A stretch of DNA of 64,000 nt, taken from Verrucomicrobium sp. (GTDB lineage: Bacteria; Verrucomicrobiota; Verrucomicrobiia; Methylacidiphilales; UBA1321). Shown in pieces: positions 24,602 to 33,690 of the stretch; position 1 is the stretch's first letter, and every line of letters begins with the position of its first letter. The position numbers and the translations under genes are program-made. The stretch is taken from contig JAFIGT010000010.1 of NCBI GenBank assembly GCA_017849585.1, forward strand, positions 120,276 to 184,275. The letters are read 5' to 3'. Under the pieces are notes generated by a model. The model ran no database searches. It was not told the origin of the DNA and was given only the letters and a program-made list of their open reading frames with translations.

Positions 24602-25575
24602 GTGCCGGACCAGCAGAGAACAGGAGTGAGGGGGCGAATGCGTCTCTTCACAAGCCGGTATTACTGGCGTCGTTTTTGGCGGCGGTCGGGCCGAAGCCCG
24701 GTCAACGCTGGATCGATGGGACTTTTGGCCGGGGTGGACATACGAGCGCTCTGCTCGAAGCGGGCGCGGAAGTGCTCGGTCTTGACCGGGACGAAGCGGC
24801 GGTGCAGGTGGCCGAAGAGGTGCGCCAGCGCTGGCCGGAGCGTTTCAGTTGGATGCGGCGGAATTTTGCGGAGATGGAGATCAGCGCCCGGGATGCCGGA
24901 TGGGGTGGGGGAGTGGATGGGGTGCTGTTGGATTTGGGAGTGTCCTCGCCGCAGCTGGATGTGGCGGAGCGAGGATTCAGCTTTCGGTTGGAGGGGCCGC
25001 TGGACATGCGGATGGACCGGCGGGAGGGAGTGACGGCGGCGCAGCTGGTGAACGAGCTGCCGGAGACAGATTTGGCCAATATGATTTATGAATATGGAGA
25101 TGAAAGACAGAGTCGCAGGATCGCCCGCGCCCTTGTGGCCCGTCGCGAACGCCGCCCTTTTGTCTCCACGCTTGATTTTGCGGAAGTGGTGGCCGGTGCG
25201 GTGGGGCGTCCGCGAATTGGAGGCGTACATCCAGCAACGAAGGTATTCCAGGCTCTACGTATCGCCGTCAACCATGAACGGGAGGCGCTACTAGCGGTGC
25301 TGCCGCAGGCGTTGAAAATTTTGAAACCACAAGGAGTCCTCGCAGTCATCAGCTTTCATTCCGGGGAAGACCGGCAGGTGAAGTCGTTCATGCGCCAGCA
25401 TGCCAACGAATGGCTCGACACGCCCGAACATCCCCAGAGTTTTCGCAATCCGAAACACTATTTTTCTGACGTGCGGCGTTACCTGCCCACGAACGAGGAA
25501 ATGGCGGAGAACCCGCGTGCGCGCAGTGCCCGGTTGCGGGTGGCGTGGCGCAATGAGGTGCCCTATGCGAACTAA
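24598..25575 (+). CDS. rsmH: 16S rRNA (cytosine1402-N4)-methyltransferase RsmH
   Basis: A 325-residue protein with the family signatures: HKPVLLASFL, the SAM-binding IDGTFGRGGHT (residues ~39-49), LDLGVSSPQLD, MDRREG and KVFQALRIAVN. RsmH (MraW) methylates C1402 in the ribosomal P-site. It takes its usual place after mraZ. The only reasonable in-frame start before the conserved region is a TTG at 24598 overlapping the TGA of the preceding small frame, consistent with coupled translation. The 3' end overlaps the next start. Confidence 0.95.
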   Translation: MSAGPAENRSEGANASLHKPVLLASFLAAVGPKPGQRWIDGTFGRGGHTSALLEAGAEVLGLDRDEAAVQVAEEVRQRWPERFSWMRRNFAEMEISARDAGWGGGVDGVLLDLGVSSPQLDVAERGFSFRLEGPLDMRMDRREGVTAAQLVNELPETDLANMIYEYGDERQSRRIARALVARRERRPFVSTLDFAEVVAGAVGRPRIGGVHPATKVFQALRIAVNHEREALLAVLPQALKILKPQGVLAVISFHSGEDRQVKSFMRQHANEWLDTPEHPQSFRNPKHYFSDVRRYLPTNEEMAENPRARSARLRVAWRNEVPYAN

Positions 25576-25912
25576 AGTACAACACGGCAAGCCAGAGCTC
25601 TGGATTCGACTGGTGCAAGCTGTCGCGATGGCGGGTTTGTGCTTTTCCATTGCCTTTAGCTTTTGCCTCTATCGGATGGAAGCGCAAATCGCCGCTGACG
25701 TGGCGCATGCGCAGGACGGGCTTCTCGCTGCGAAGAAGCGTTGCGTGATCGCGTCGGTGGAAACGGTGCCGCTGACTTCACAGGAAATCGCCCGCATCAC
25801 CGGTCAGGCCGATGTGCTGAACCGTATTCTTTACGGCGGTATTGTTTTCACTGCAAAGAAAACCTCCCTTCTGAATGGAAGCTGGAACCGCCTGCCCGGA
25901 GATACGCTATGA
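25565..25912 (+). CDS. Small single-pass membrane protein at the ftsL position
   Basis: A 115-residue protein starting inside the end of rsmH and ending in an ATGA overlap with the next gene. One transmembrane helix (VAMAGLCFSIAFSFCLY, residues ~20-36) follows a short basic cytoplasmic tail; the rest should be periplasmic. FtsL genes are usually found exactly here, but the protein lacks an evident leucine-zipper coiled coil. It may be an extra division factor or a degenerate FtsL/FtsB relative. It is followed by two further single-pass proteins that resemble each other. Confidence 0.75.
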   Translation: MRTKVQHGKPELWIRLVQAVAMAGLCFSIAFSFCLYRMEAQIAADVAHAQDGLLAAKKRCVIASVETVPLTSQEIARITGQADVLNRILYGGIVFTAKKTSLLNGSWNRLPGDTL

Positions 25913-26229
25913 GCCGCAACCAATTCCGCGACACGCGTTCACTGCAATGGACCATGGTGTTGAAGTACATCGTCATCGCGGCGGTGTTGCTTCTGGTCGC
26001 CCTGAGTTTTCTGGTGGCCAAAAACCAACAGATGCGATTGGCCGAGGAAGCCGCGCAAGGGCGCAAAGAACTGGCCAAGATCGTCCGTAGCAACGATCAG
26101 CTCAAGAGTAATATTGATTGGCTGAATGCGCCTCGGCATTTGCAAAGCCGCATCTCGTCCAGTGGTTTAATTTCCATCAGTGAGATGCCGGTGACTCGCC
26201 GGGACATCGACCAGGTGGCGAGCCGTTAA
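25909..26229 (+). CDS. FtsL-like division protein, first tandem paralogue
   Basis: A 106-residue bitopic protein: basic N-terminus, one transmembrane helix (IVIAAVLLLVALSFLV, ~22-37), then a coiled-coil-like segment (AEEAAQGRKELAKIVRSNDQL) and a C-terminal L-x-x-P-x-x-LQ-x5-GL motif. This is the FtsL/FtsB layout: transmembrane helix, periplasmic coiled coil and a short globular end that contacts FtsQ, FtsW and FtsI. The next gene encodes a clear paralogue with the same MSRNQF start. It overlaps the previous gene by ATGA. Whether it works as FtsL or FtsB is not decidable here. Confidence 0.75.
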   Translation: MSRNQFRDTRSLQWTMVLKYIVIAAVLLLVALSFLVAKNQQMRLAEEAAQGRKELAKIVRSNDQLKSNIDWLNAPRHLQSRISSSGLISISEMPVTRRDIDQVASR

Positions 26230-26237
26230 TTTTTTAT

Positions 26238-26597
26238 ATGAGCCGGAACCAATTCAAACACAGTCAATCGCTCCACTGGGCCATGGTGCTCAAGTGTGTG
26301 GTCATTATCGGCTTTTGCCTCGCGCTCGGCCTGAGCTACATCATGTACAAGAATCAGGCCATGAAGCTGGCCGATGAATCGGCCCAGCAGAAGCGGGAGC
26401 TCGAAAAAATCCTCAAGCGCAACGAACAATTGCGCCTCAATATTGCGTGGTTGACCTCGCCGCAGGAGTTGCAGCGCAAGGTGGCCGCCAACGGTTTGGT
26501 TCCGGTCGGCGAAATGCTCGTCGTCCGGCGTGATTTGGGCACGGGCGCGAGCCTGGCGCGAACTTATTCACCAAACCTGGAGCGACCTCCACGATAA
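26238..26597 (+). CDS. FtsL-like division protein, second tandem paralogue
   Basis: A 119-residue bitopic protein that begins MSRNQFKHSQSLHW, nearly the same as the preceding MSRNQFRDTRSLQW. The transmembrane helix (VVIIGFCLALGLSYIMY) is followed by a coiled coil (SAQQKRELEKILKRNEQL), then LTSPQELQRKVAANGLVPV and EM-x-V-x-RRD, shared with its neighbour. The C-terminal tail is longer. Only eight bases separate the two genes. A local duplication has probably given two division-complex subunits, which may form a heterodimeric coiled coil like FtsL-FtsB. Confidence 0.78.
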   Translation: MSRNQFKHSQSLHWAMVLKCVVIIGFCLALGLSYIMYKNQAMKLADESAQQKRELEKILKRNEQLRLNIAWLTSPQELQRKVAANGLVPVGEMLVVRRDLGTGASLARTYSPNLERPPR

Positions 26598-26612
26598 GGT
26601 TAACGGCATCGG

Positions 26613-28322
26613 ATGAATCATCGGCAACGAGCGCTTTACGTCATCGTGTTCCTGGCATTCGGGTTCACGCTGGTCTCACTGCGTCTCGTGCAGATCATGC
26701 TCGTCGATCACGAGAAGTATCAGGATCTTGCGATCAACAATCATTTGCGCCGGATTGAACTGCCGCCGCACCGCGGCGCCATTGTTGACGCCAATTTCAA
26801 CACGCTCGCTCAGACTCGGATCATCAACGACATTTATCTCGATTGCCAGGATCTGAAAGATCCCGAGGAAACGCTCAAACAGATCGCCTCGATTCTCGAA
26901 TTGCCTGCGGATCAACTGATCAAATCGTACAATCCCGAGGCTCGCTACTTGCCGCTGCGCAAGGATGTGGAAGAAAAGATGGTTCTCGCTTTGCGTGAGT
27001 TGAAGGTGCGCAATTTGATCTTCAAGGAAACTTCCGTCCGCAGTTATCCCAATGGTGCGCATGCCAGTCATTTGATCGGCTTCCTCGGCGATGACAATCG
27101 CGGTGCGAGCGGCATTGAGAAGCAGATGAACTCCTATCTGCGCGGCATTCCCGGCGAGCTTTGGATCGAGAAAGATCGCAAGGGTAAGGAAATTGCTGCG
27201 TATCGACGTAAAGATTTGCCGCCGGTCGACGGGATGCAGGTTGCGCTCACCATCGATCTCAGCATCCAGCACATCATTGAGGATCAGCTCGACAAACTCG
27301 TGCAGAAATACCAGCCGGCAGGTGCGTTTGTCATCGTCATGCGTCCGCGCACGGGCGAGATCCTTGCCATGGCGAATCGTCCCACTTTCGATCCGAATGA
27401 GCGCCGCGGCGCGAAGCCCGATCAAATGCGCAATCGTTGCCTCACCGATACGTTTGAGCCGGGTTCTACCTTCAAAGCCGTCAGCATTGCGGCGGCCATC
27501 AATGAGGGTGTCGTTACTCTCGGTACGCCGATTTTCTGTGAGAACGGTGAGTTCTATTATGGTGGCTTCACGCTGCACGATCACGAACGCTACGGCATGC
27601 TGACCGTCCGGGAAGTCATTGCCAAGTCCAGCAACATCGGCACGGGCAAGATCGCGCTGATGCTCGGTCAGGATAAGCTTTTCCCCTACTTACAAGCTTT
27701 CGGCTTTGGCCGGGTCACCGGCATTCTTGCGCGCCAGGGCGAATCGGCGGGCATCCTGCGTCCGCTGAGCCAATGGTCCAAAGTGTCCATTACGCGAGTT
27801 CCGATGGGGCAGGGTGTAGCCGCCACGCCGCTGCAAATGATCAACGCGATGTCGGCGGTGGCGAATGGTGGGGCATTGATGACGCCGCGCATTGTCAAAC
27901 AGGTCAACGACAGCGCGGGTCGCGTTGTGGAAATTTACAGTCCGCGCATGGTGCGGCAGGTGATTGCCCCCAGCACGGCGCGCATGATGACGCAGTCTCT
28001 TGAGGATGTTGTCTCCGATCAGGGCACGGCGCAGGCGGCTTCGGTTCCCGGCTTCACCGTTGCGGGTAAAACGGGTACGGCGCAAAAGTTTGTGAATGGC
28101 GAATACTCGAAGGAAAAGTATGTCGCATCCTTTATCGGTTATCTCCCGGCGGAGAACCCCCAATTTGTCATGCTTGTCATGGTCGACGAACCAAAGGGCA
28201 AGCAGTACTACGGCGGTCAGGTCGCCGCGCCAGCCTTTGCGGAGATGAGCAAAAAGATTGTCCAGTGCTTAAACCTCGAGCCCAAAAAGGAGACTGCGGG
28301 TGTGACGCAGGCCAAGCTATGA
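26613..28322 (+). CDS. ftsI: Penicillin-binding transpeptidase FtsI (PBP2/3 type)
   Basis: A 569-residue class B penicillin-binding protein: short cytoplasmic tail, one transmembrane helix (~7-24), the N-terminal HRGAIVDANFNTLAQT block, then the transpeptidase. The active-site motifs are all present: STFK with Ser285, SSN at 339-341 and KTGT at 486-489. FtsI cross-links septal peptidoglycan together with FtsW, FtsQ and the FtsL-like proteins; all partners are in this operon. There is no PASTA domain. The TGA overlaps murE by ATGA. Confidence 0.95.
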   Translation: MNHRQRALYVIVFLAFGFTLVSLRLVQIMLVDHEKYQDLAINNHLRRIELPPHRGAIVDANFNTLAQTRIINDIYLDCQDLKDPEETLKQIASILELPADQLIKSYNPEARYLPLRKDVEEKMVLALRELKVRNLIFKETSVRSYPNGAHASHLIGFLGDDNRGASGIEKQMNSYLRGIPGELWIEKDRKGKEIAAYRRKDLPPVDGMQVALTIDLSIQHIIEDQLDKLVQKYQPAGAFVIVMRPRTGEILAMANRPTFDPNERRGAKPDQMRNRCLTDTFEPGSTFKAVSIAAAINEGVVTLGTPIFCENGEFYYGGFTLHDHERYGMLTVREVIAKSSNIGTGKIALMLGQDKLFPYLQAFGFGRVTGILARQGESAGILRPLSQWSKVSITRVPMGQGVAATPLQMINAMSAVANGGALMTPRIVKQVNDSAGRVVEIYSPRMVRQVIAPSTARMMTQSLEDVVSDQGTAQAASVPGFTVAGKTGTAQKFVNGEYSKEKYVASFIGYLPAENPQFVMLVMVDEPKGKQYYGGQVAAPAFAEMSKKIVQCLNLEPKKETAGVTQAKL

Positions 28323-29803
28323 AACTGGCTGAACTCCTTCCCGCTGAAAGCAAGGGCGTCGTGCTCGGGGGCAACCTCGATCGCGAGATCGCTGCGTTAC
28401 GCTACGATTCGCGCCGCGTGGCCATGAACGATGTCTTCTTCGCTTGGCGTGGGGCGCATCTGGACGGGCATCAATTCATTCCTGAAGTGTGCGACCGTGG
28501 TGCCGCCGCCATCGTGCTCGAAGACGCCAGCCTTATGGGCCGTCTGGGCCCGACCTACATCGCCGTGCCGGATGCGCGTCGTGCGCTGGCTCGCATGGCT
28601 GCCACATATTACGGTCGTCCTGACCGCAAGCTGCAAACTATCGGCATCACCGGAACCAACGGAAAGACCACGACGGCGTATCTCACCAAGCAATTGCTCG
28701 AAAGCGCGGGGTCAACGGTCGGTTTGATTGGTACTGTGCAGTACGAGATTGGCCAGCGCATCCTCCCTGCCAAACGCACCACGCCAGAAGGCTCGGACCT
28801 GCATGAGTTGCTGGCCATGATGGTTTCCGCGCAATGCAAGAGTCTCGTCATGGAGGTTTCCTCGCACGCTCTCGCCCAGGGGCGTGTACTGCCGATCGAG
28901 TACAACGTTGGCGTGTTTACCAATCTCACGCAGGACCATCTCGATTATCACGGTACGATGGAGAATTATTTCGAGGCGAAGAAACTCCTCTTCCAGAATC
29001 TTGATCGCTCGCGCAGCTCCGGCGTTGCCGTCTTGTATGCGGACGATTCCTATAGCGAGCGCATCTCCCGCTCTCTTTCCAAGGCGGTGCGCCAGATTCG
29101 CTATTCCGTCGAACGCGAGGACGTGGAGATTTTCGGCCGTAACTTGACCTATTCCGCGCGGGGCATCACCGGCGAGGTTATCATTTTGGGCAAGAGCTAT
29201 CCGTTGCACTTGCCGTTGCTCGGCAGCTTCAACGCCTCCAACGCCTTTGCCGCTGTCGGCGCGGCGCTCGCTGCCGGAGTGGATGCGGAGGCGATTGTGG
29301 CGAAGCTGGCCACGGTACATTCCGCTCCCGGTCGTTTGGAATGCTTTGCCTCGAAGGATGGCGTCACGGCAGTGGTTGATTACGCGCACACCGATGATGC
29401 GGTGAGCAAGGTTTTGCAGGTATTGCGGCCGCTCTGCCATGGTCGATTGATCATTGTTGTCGGGTGTGGCGGCAATCGCGATGTCTCGAAGCGGCCCAAG
29501 ATGGCGCGCGCGGCGGTAGCGTTGGCGGACGAGGCGATTTTCACGGCGGATAATCCGCGCGATGAATCCATCGAGAAAATTCTCGACGATATGGTTGCTG
29601 GTGTCGGTGCGGCGACCAATTACTCCCGCCTGCCGGACCGGCGCGAAGCCATTGCTCGGGCGCTTGCCCTGGCGCAACCGGGCGACATCATCTGCGTTGC
29701 GGGCAAGGGACATGAATCCACGCAGGAGATCGCCGGAAAATTCACACCTTTCGATGATCGTCTCGCGGTGAAGGAATTTCTAGCGCGGAGGACGGTCTCA
29801 TGA
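28319..29803 (+). CDS. murE: UDP-N-acetylmuramoyl-tripeptide synthetase MurE (meso-DAP type)
   Basis: About 494 residues from the ATG at 28319, which overlaps the ftsI stop. The ATP-binding loop GITGTNGKTTT (~108-118), the central Mur-ligase blocks (YHGTMENYFEAKK) and the C-terminal DNPR (411-414) are present. DNPR is diagnostic of meso-diaminopimelate-adding MurE, so the cell wall is expected to be of the DAP type. It catalyses addition of the third residue to UDP-MurNAc-L-Ala-D-Glu in the cytoplasm. The 3' end overlaps murF. Confidence 0.95.
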   Translation: MKLAELLPAESKGVVLGGNLDREIAALRYDSRRVAMNDVFFAWRGAHLDGHQFIPEVCDRGAAAIVLEDASLMGRLGPTYIAVPDARRALARMAATYYGRPDRKLQTIGITGTNGKTTTAYLTKQLLESAGSTVGLIGTVQYEIGQRILPAKRTTPEGSDLHELLAMMVSAQCKSLVMEVSSHALAQGRVLPIEYNVGVFTNLTQDHLDYHGTMENYFEAKKLLFQNLDRSRSSGVAVLYADDSYSERISRSLSKAVRQIRYSVEREDVEIFGRNLTYSARGITGEVIILGKSYPLHLPLLGSFNASNAFAAVGAALAAGVDAEAIVAKLATVHSAPGRLECFASKDGVTAVVDYAHTDDAVSKVLQVLRPLCHGRLIIVVGCGGNRDVSKRPKMARAAVALADEAIFTADNPRDESIEKILDDMVAGVGAATNYSRLPDRREAIARALALAQPGDIICVAGKGHESTQEIAGKFTPFDDRLAVKEFLARRTVS

Positions 29804-31206
29804 TTTCCTGCACTCTTCTTCAACTGGCGGAACGATCCGGCTCGGCCTTGCGCCGGGGCGAGTCGGGGCTGATCATCAAACGCCTGCACACCGACACGCG
29901 GACGTTGCAGCCGGGTGATTGCTTTGTCGCGCTCAAGGGTGAGAAATTCGACGGTAACGACTATGTGGCGGAAGCGGCGGCGAAGGGCGCGGCTGCGGCG
30001 CTGGTCAGTCGCATTGAGAATCCCTCCACATTGCCGGAAGGTTTTGGTCTGGTGGAAGCTGGCGACACGTTGATCGCCCTGCAGAAATTTGCGGCAGACT
30101 ATCGCGCGCGACTCTCGGTGCGCGTGGTCGGTGTGACCGGCAGCAGTGGCAAGACCAGTACAAAGGAAATGACCGCGAATGTCCTGCGTCAGCACTACAA
30201 GACTCACGCCACGCAGGGCAATCTGAACAATCACATCGGCGTACCGCGTACGCTACTCGCGCTCGAGGAAGAGCACGAGTTTGCCGTGGTCGAGATGGGT
30301 ATGAACCATCCGGGCGAACTGAAACCGCTGGTGAACATGGCCGCTCCGGAGATTGGCATCATCACCAATGTAGGTTCCGCCCACATCGAATTTTTCAAGG
30401 ACCCGGCCGGCATCGCGCTCGAGAAATCGGAGATGATTGCCAATTTGCCGAACAATGGCGTGGCCGTATTGAATGCAGACGATCCGTGGACCGCCGTCAT
30501 CCGTGCTCGCACGCATGCGCGGGTGGTGTTGGCGGGTCTTTCCTCGCAGGCCGAATGGCGTGCGGAAAATCTAGAGGTCACCACGCGCGGCATTCGCTTC
30601 GATTTGCGTCATGGCACGAGCAAGGCGCCCGTTACGCTTCCGCTTTATAGCCGCCCCATGGTGGTCAATGCTTTGCTTGCGGCGGCGGCGGGCAGTTGCT
30701 ATGGAGTTTCGTTTGAGGAAATCGTTCGCGGCCTGGAAACGGTTCAGCTTCCCGCGCAACGCATGGAAGTCAGTCGCACGCCGGAGGGGCGCTGGATCAT
30801 CAACGATGCCTACAATGCCAATCCCGATTCGATGCGGGCGGCGCTGCAATCGCTCAAAGAATTTCCCGCTGCGGGCCGCAAGATCGCGGTGCTTGGATCG
30901 ATGGGCGAACTCGGCGATCGCGCGGTCGAGCTGCACCGGCAGATTGGCGAAGCGGCGGAGAAAGCGAATCTGGATCTTTTGATCGTCCTGGGCCCGAATG
31001 CGCATGATTTGCAGCATGGCGCGCAGGGTGCGGGCATGAAGAAGGAGCAAATTCTTCTCTGCCACAAACCGGAACAAGCGCTGGAGGCGCTGAAAACACA
31101 TTTTAGCGGGGACGAAGATTGCGTTCTCGTGAAAGGCTCTCGTTTTATGCAATTGGAAAAACTGGTGCAGGCACTGACCGGGGTGACAAACGGAGGCGCG
31201 CACTAA
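29800..31206 (+). CDS. murF: UDP-MurNAc-tripeptide--D-alanyl-D-alanine ligase MurF
   Basis: A 468-residue Mur ligase with ATP loop VTGSSGKTSTKEM (~111-123), EMGMNHPGELKPL, the MurF-specific block INDAYNANPDSMRAAL and AVLGSMGELGDR. It adds D-Ala-D-Ala to the UDP-MurNAc tripeptide, completing the cytoplasmic precursor used by MraY. It starts inside the murE stop (ATGA) and its TAA shares a base with the mraY ATG. Order and length are canonical. Confidence 0.95.
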   Translation: MISCTLLQLAERSGSALRRGESGLIIKRLHTDTRTLQPGDCFVALKGEKFDGNDYVAEAAAKGAAAALVSRIENPSTLPEGFGLVEAGDTLIALQKFAADYRARLSVRVVGVTGSSGKTSTKEMTANVLRQHYKTHATQGNLNNHIGVPRTLLALEEEHEFAVVEMGMNHPGELKPLVNMAAPEIGIITNVGSAHIEFFKDPAGIALEKSEMIANLPNNGVAVLNADDPWTAVIRARTHARVVLAGLSSQAEWRAENLEVTTRGIRFDLRHGTSKAPVTLPLYSRPMVVNALLAAAAGSCYGVSFEEIVRGLETVQLPAQRMEVSRTPEGRWIINDAYNANPDSMRAALQSLKEFPAAGRKIAVLGSMGELGDRAVELHRQIGEAAEKANLDLLIVLGPNAHDLQHGAQGAGMKKEQILLCHKPEQALEALKTHFSGDEDCVLVKGSRFMQLEKLVQALTGVTNGGAH

Positions 31207-32315
31207 TGCTTTACTACTTACACAAATTGCAGGAGATCGACGGGCTCGGATTCCTGAATGTTTTCCAGTATCACACCATGCGGGCGCTTGGTGCGGCGCT
31301 GACGTCATTGCTCATTTGCATTTGGGTGGGGCCATGGGCCATTCGCATCCTGACGCGCCTTAAGCTTGGTCAGCCACTTCGTTCGAAGGAAGAAGTGCAC
31401 AAACTCGCTGACCTTCATAGCAGCAAGAAGGGCACGCCCACCATGGGGGGCATCCTCATTCTCGCGTCTGTGACGATCAGTGCGTTGCTCTGGTGCCGTC
31501 CGACAAATCCTTATGTCTGGCTGGTGTTGATCTCCATGCTTTATCTCGGTGGAATTGGCTTCCTCGACGATTATCTCAAGGTTACGAAGAAGAAATCCGA
31601 TGGCATGGCCGGGCGGCAAAAATTGATTGCGCAGTTCATGCTTGCGGCGTTGGTGACGGCCTGCTTGAAGTACAATCCCGAGACCGCCGAACACGCCACG
31701 AAGTTGTATATCCCGTTCTGGAAACAACCGCTCGTGGAAATGGGACTCATTCTCGGATTCCTCTTTTTCGCGCTCGTGATCATGGGTTCCTCCAACGCGG
31801 TGAACCTCACGGATGGGCTCGACGGGTTGGCGGCTGGATGCACGGTGACGGCGGCAAGCGTCTACGCGATCTTCTGCTATCTGGCGGGCAACGCGAAGTT
31901 CGCTCCGTACCTTTTTATTCCCTACGTTCCTGGTGCGAGCGAACTCACGGTTTTTTGCGCGGCACTCGTCGGTGCAAGTCTTGGTTTCCTCTGGTGGAAT
32001 TGCCACCCGGCCAAGGTGTTCATGGGCGATACCGGTTCGCTTGCCATTGGCGGCGCGCTGGCCGTGGTGGCGATTTGCGTGCATCAGGAATTGGTGCTGG
32101 TGATCGCGGGCGGCGTTTTTGTGATGGAAGCGGGCTCGGTCCTGCTGCAGGTGGGCTGGTTCAAGGCGACGGGCGGCAAACGCCTGTTTGCGATGTCACC
32201 CATTCATCATCACTTCGAATTACGTGGTTGGAACGAATCGACCGTAACGATTCGCTTTTGGATTTTGAGCATACTTTTCGCCTTGCTTGCCTTGTCCACC
32301 CTGAAACTACGGTAA
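31206..32315 (+). CDS. mraY: Phospho-MurNAc-pentapeptide transferase MraY
   Basis: A 369-residue, ten-helix membrane enzyme. Key catalytic motifs are LDDYLKVTKKKSDGM and NLTDGLDGLAAGC, and PIHHHFELRGWNE matches the conserved histidine loop. MraY makes lipid I from UDP-MurNAc-pentapeptide and undecaprenyl phosphate at the inner membrane. The ATG overlaps the murF stop by one base (TAATG). An upstream in-frame extension inside murF is not needed. MurG, which makes lipid II next, is further along the same operon. Confidence 0.96.
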   Translation: MLYYLHKLQEIDGLGFLNVFQYHTMRALGAALTSLLICIWVGPWAIRILTRLKLGQPLRSKEEVHKLADLHSSKKGTPTMGGILILASVTISALLWCRPTNPYVWLVLISMLYLGGIGFLDDYLKVTKKKSDGMAGRQKLIAQFMLAALVTACLKYNPETAEHATKLYIPFWKQPLVEMGLILGFLFFALVIMGSSNAVNLTDGLDGLAAGCTVTAASVYAIFCYLAGNAKFAPYLFIPYVPGASELTVFCAALVGASLGFLWWNCHPAKVFMGDTGSLAIGGALAVVAICVHQELVLVIAGGVFVMEAGSVLLQVGWFKATGGKRLFAMSPIHHHFELRGWNESTVTIRFWILSILFALLALSTLKLR

Positions 32316-32328
32316 GGAACAATGAAGA

Positions 32329-33666
32329 ATGATGAATGTGGTCGGAAAGAAAATAGTGGTCCTCGGACTGGGAGAAAGTGGTATGGAAGTCGCTAAACTT
32401 TTAAAGAAGTTCGGCGCGGACGTTCTCATCCGCGATAACGGCAGCAGTGCCAAGCACCAGGCGCGCGCGGAAGCGATGCGCCAGGAAGGCATCGCCGTGG
32501 AAATTGGCAGTGAAGTGAAGAACACTGCCAATTTCGATTTCGGCGTGCTCAGCCCCGGCATCGATCCGTCGGTGCCGCTCGTGCAGACATTGACTCAGGC
32601 CCGCCTACCGCTCATGGGCGAATTGGAAATGGCTTTCCGTTTTTGCGAGTGCCCGATCGTGGCGATCACCGGCACCAACGGCAAGACGACGACGACCGAA
32701 TTGGTCGCTGCATTGCTCACGGCTGGCGAGAAGCGCACGATGGCTTCCGGCAACATCGGCAAGGCATTCTCCGCCGCTGTGGCGAAGAGCGCGGAGCTTG
32801 ATGTGATGGTGCTGGAGGTCAGCTCGTTCCAGCTCGAATGCACGGTCGATTTCCGCCCGCGTGTGAGCGTTCACCTGAACCTCACTCCGGATCATCTGGA
32901 TCGTTACGCGACGATGGAAGAGTATCGCGCGGCGAAGTGGGAGATTTACAAGAACCAGACGCCGGACGATTTTGCCATCGTCAATGTTGATGTGGAGTTG
33001 CCGAAGAATTTTCGCGCGCAAAAGATTACTTTCAGCGCGTTCGGAAAACCGGCGGATTACCAGCTTATCGACGGCATGCTCACCGCGCGTGGCGAGCCGG
33101 TCGTGGCACTCGACAAGACGAATCTCGTCGGTCCGCACAACGCGGAAAATCTGCTCGCGGCCCTCGCCGTGGCAGATCTCTACAACGTCCCGCGCCAAGC
33201 GGCCATCGAGGCGATGTGCAGCTATGTGCCGCAACCGCACCGTTGCGAAAAAGTCGGCGTGGTGAATGGCGTCACTTACTTGAACGACTCCAAGGCGACC
33301 AACATCGATGCGCTCGAAAAGGCGCTCCTCGCCATGCGCGCTCCGGTCGTCCTGATCGCTGGCGGCAAGGACAAGGGCCTCGACTTCAGCGGGCTGCGGC
33401 CGCTCTTACGCGAGAAGGTGCGCGAGATCGTGTTGCTCGGCCAGATGAAGGACAAGTTTTACGACTGGTGGCATTCGGCGGTGCCGTGCCACAAGGTCGA
33501 GACTCTCAACGACGCGGTCGATGCCGCGCAACGTTTGGCGCGCTCCGGCGATGTCGTTCTCTTTTCACCCGGCTGCTCGAGCTATGACATGTTCTCGAGC
33601 TACGTCGAGCGCGGCGATCTGTTCCGCTCGGCGGTACAGGCGAAACTTTCAACCCCCAACAAATAG
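32329..33666 (+). CDS. murD: UDP-N-acetylmuramoylalanine--D-glutamate ligase MurD
   Basis: A 445-residue Mur ligase with an N-terminal Rossmann domain (VVLGLGESGMEVAKLL), the ATP loop ITGTNGKTTTTELV, then VSSFQLE, LTPDHLDRY and the C-terminal NDSKATNIDALEKAL and SPGCSSYDMF blocks specific to MurD. It adds D-glutamate to UDP-MurNAc-L-Ala in the cytoplasm. Two adjacent ATG codons begin the gene 13 bases after mraY. Confidence 0.96.
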   Translation: MMNVVGKKIVVLGLGESGMEVAKLLKKFGADVLIRDNGSSAKHQARAEAMRQEGIAVEIGSEVKNTANFDFGVLSPGIDPSVPLVQTLTQARLPLMGELEMAFRFCECPIVAITGTNGKTTTTELVAALLTAGEKRTMASGNIGKAFSAAVAKSAELDVMVLEVSSFQLECTVDFRPRVSVHLNLTPDHLDRYATMEEYRAAKWEIYKNQTPDDFAIVNVDVELPKNFRAQKITFSAFGKPADYQLIDGMLTARGEPVVALDKTNLVGPHNAENLLAALAVADLYNVPRQAAIEAMCSYVPQPHRCEKVGVVNGVTYLNDSKATNIDALEKALLAMRAPVVLIAGGKDKGLDFSGLRPLLREKVREIVLLGQMKDKFYDWWHSAVPCHKVETLNDAVDAAQRLARSGDVVLFSPGCSSYDMFSSYVERGDLFRSAVQAKLSTPNK

Positions 33667-33690
33667 AAACCCCACAATCGGAGAAATCAC

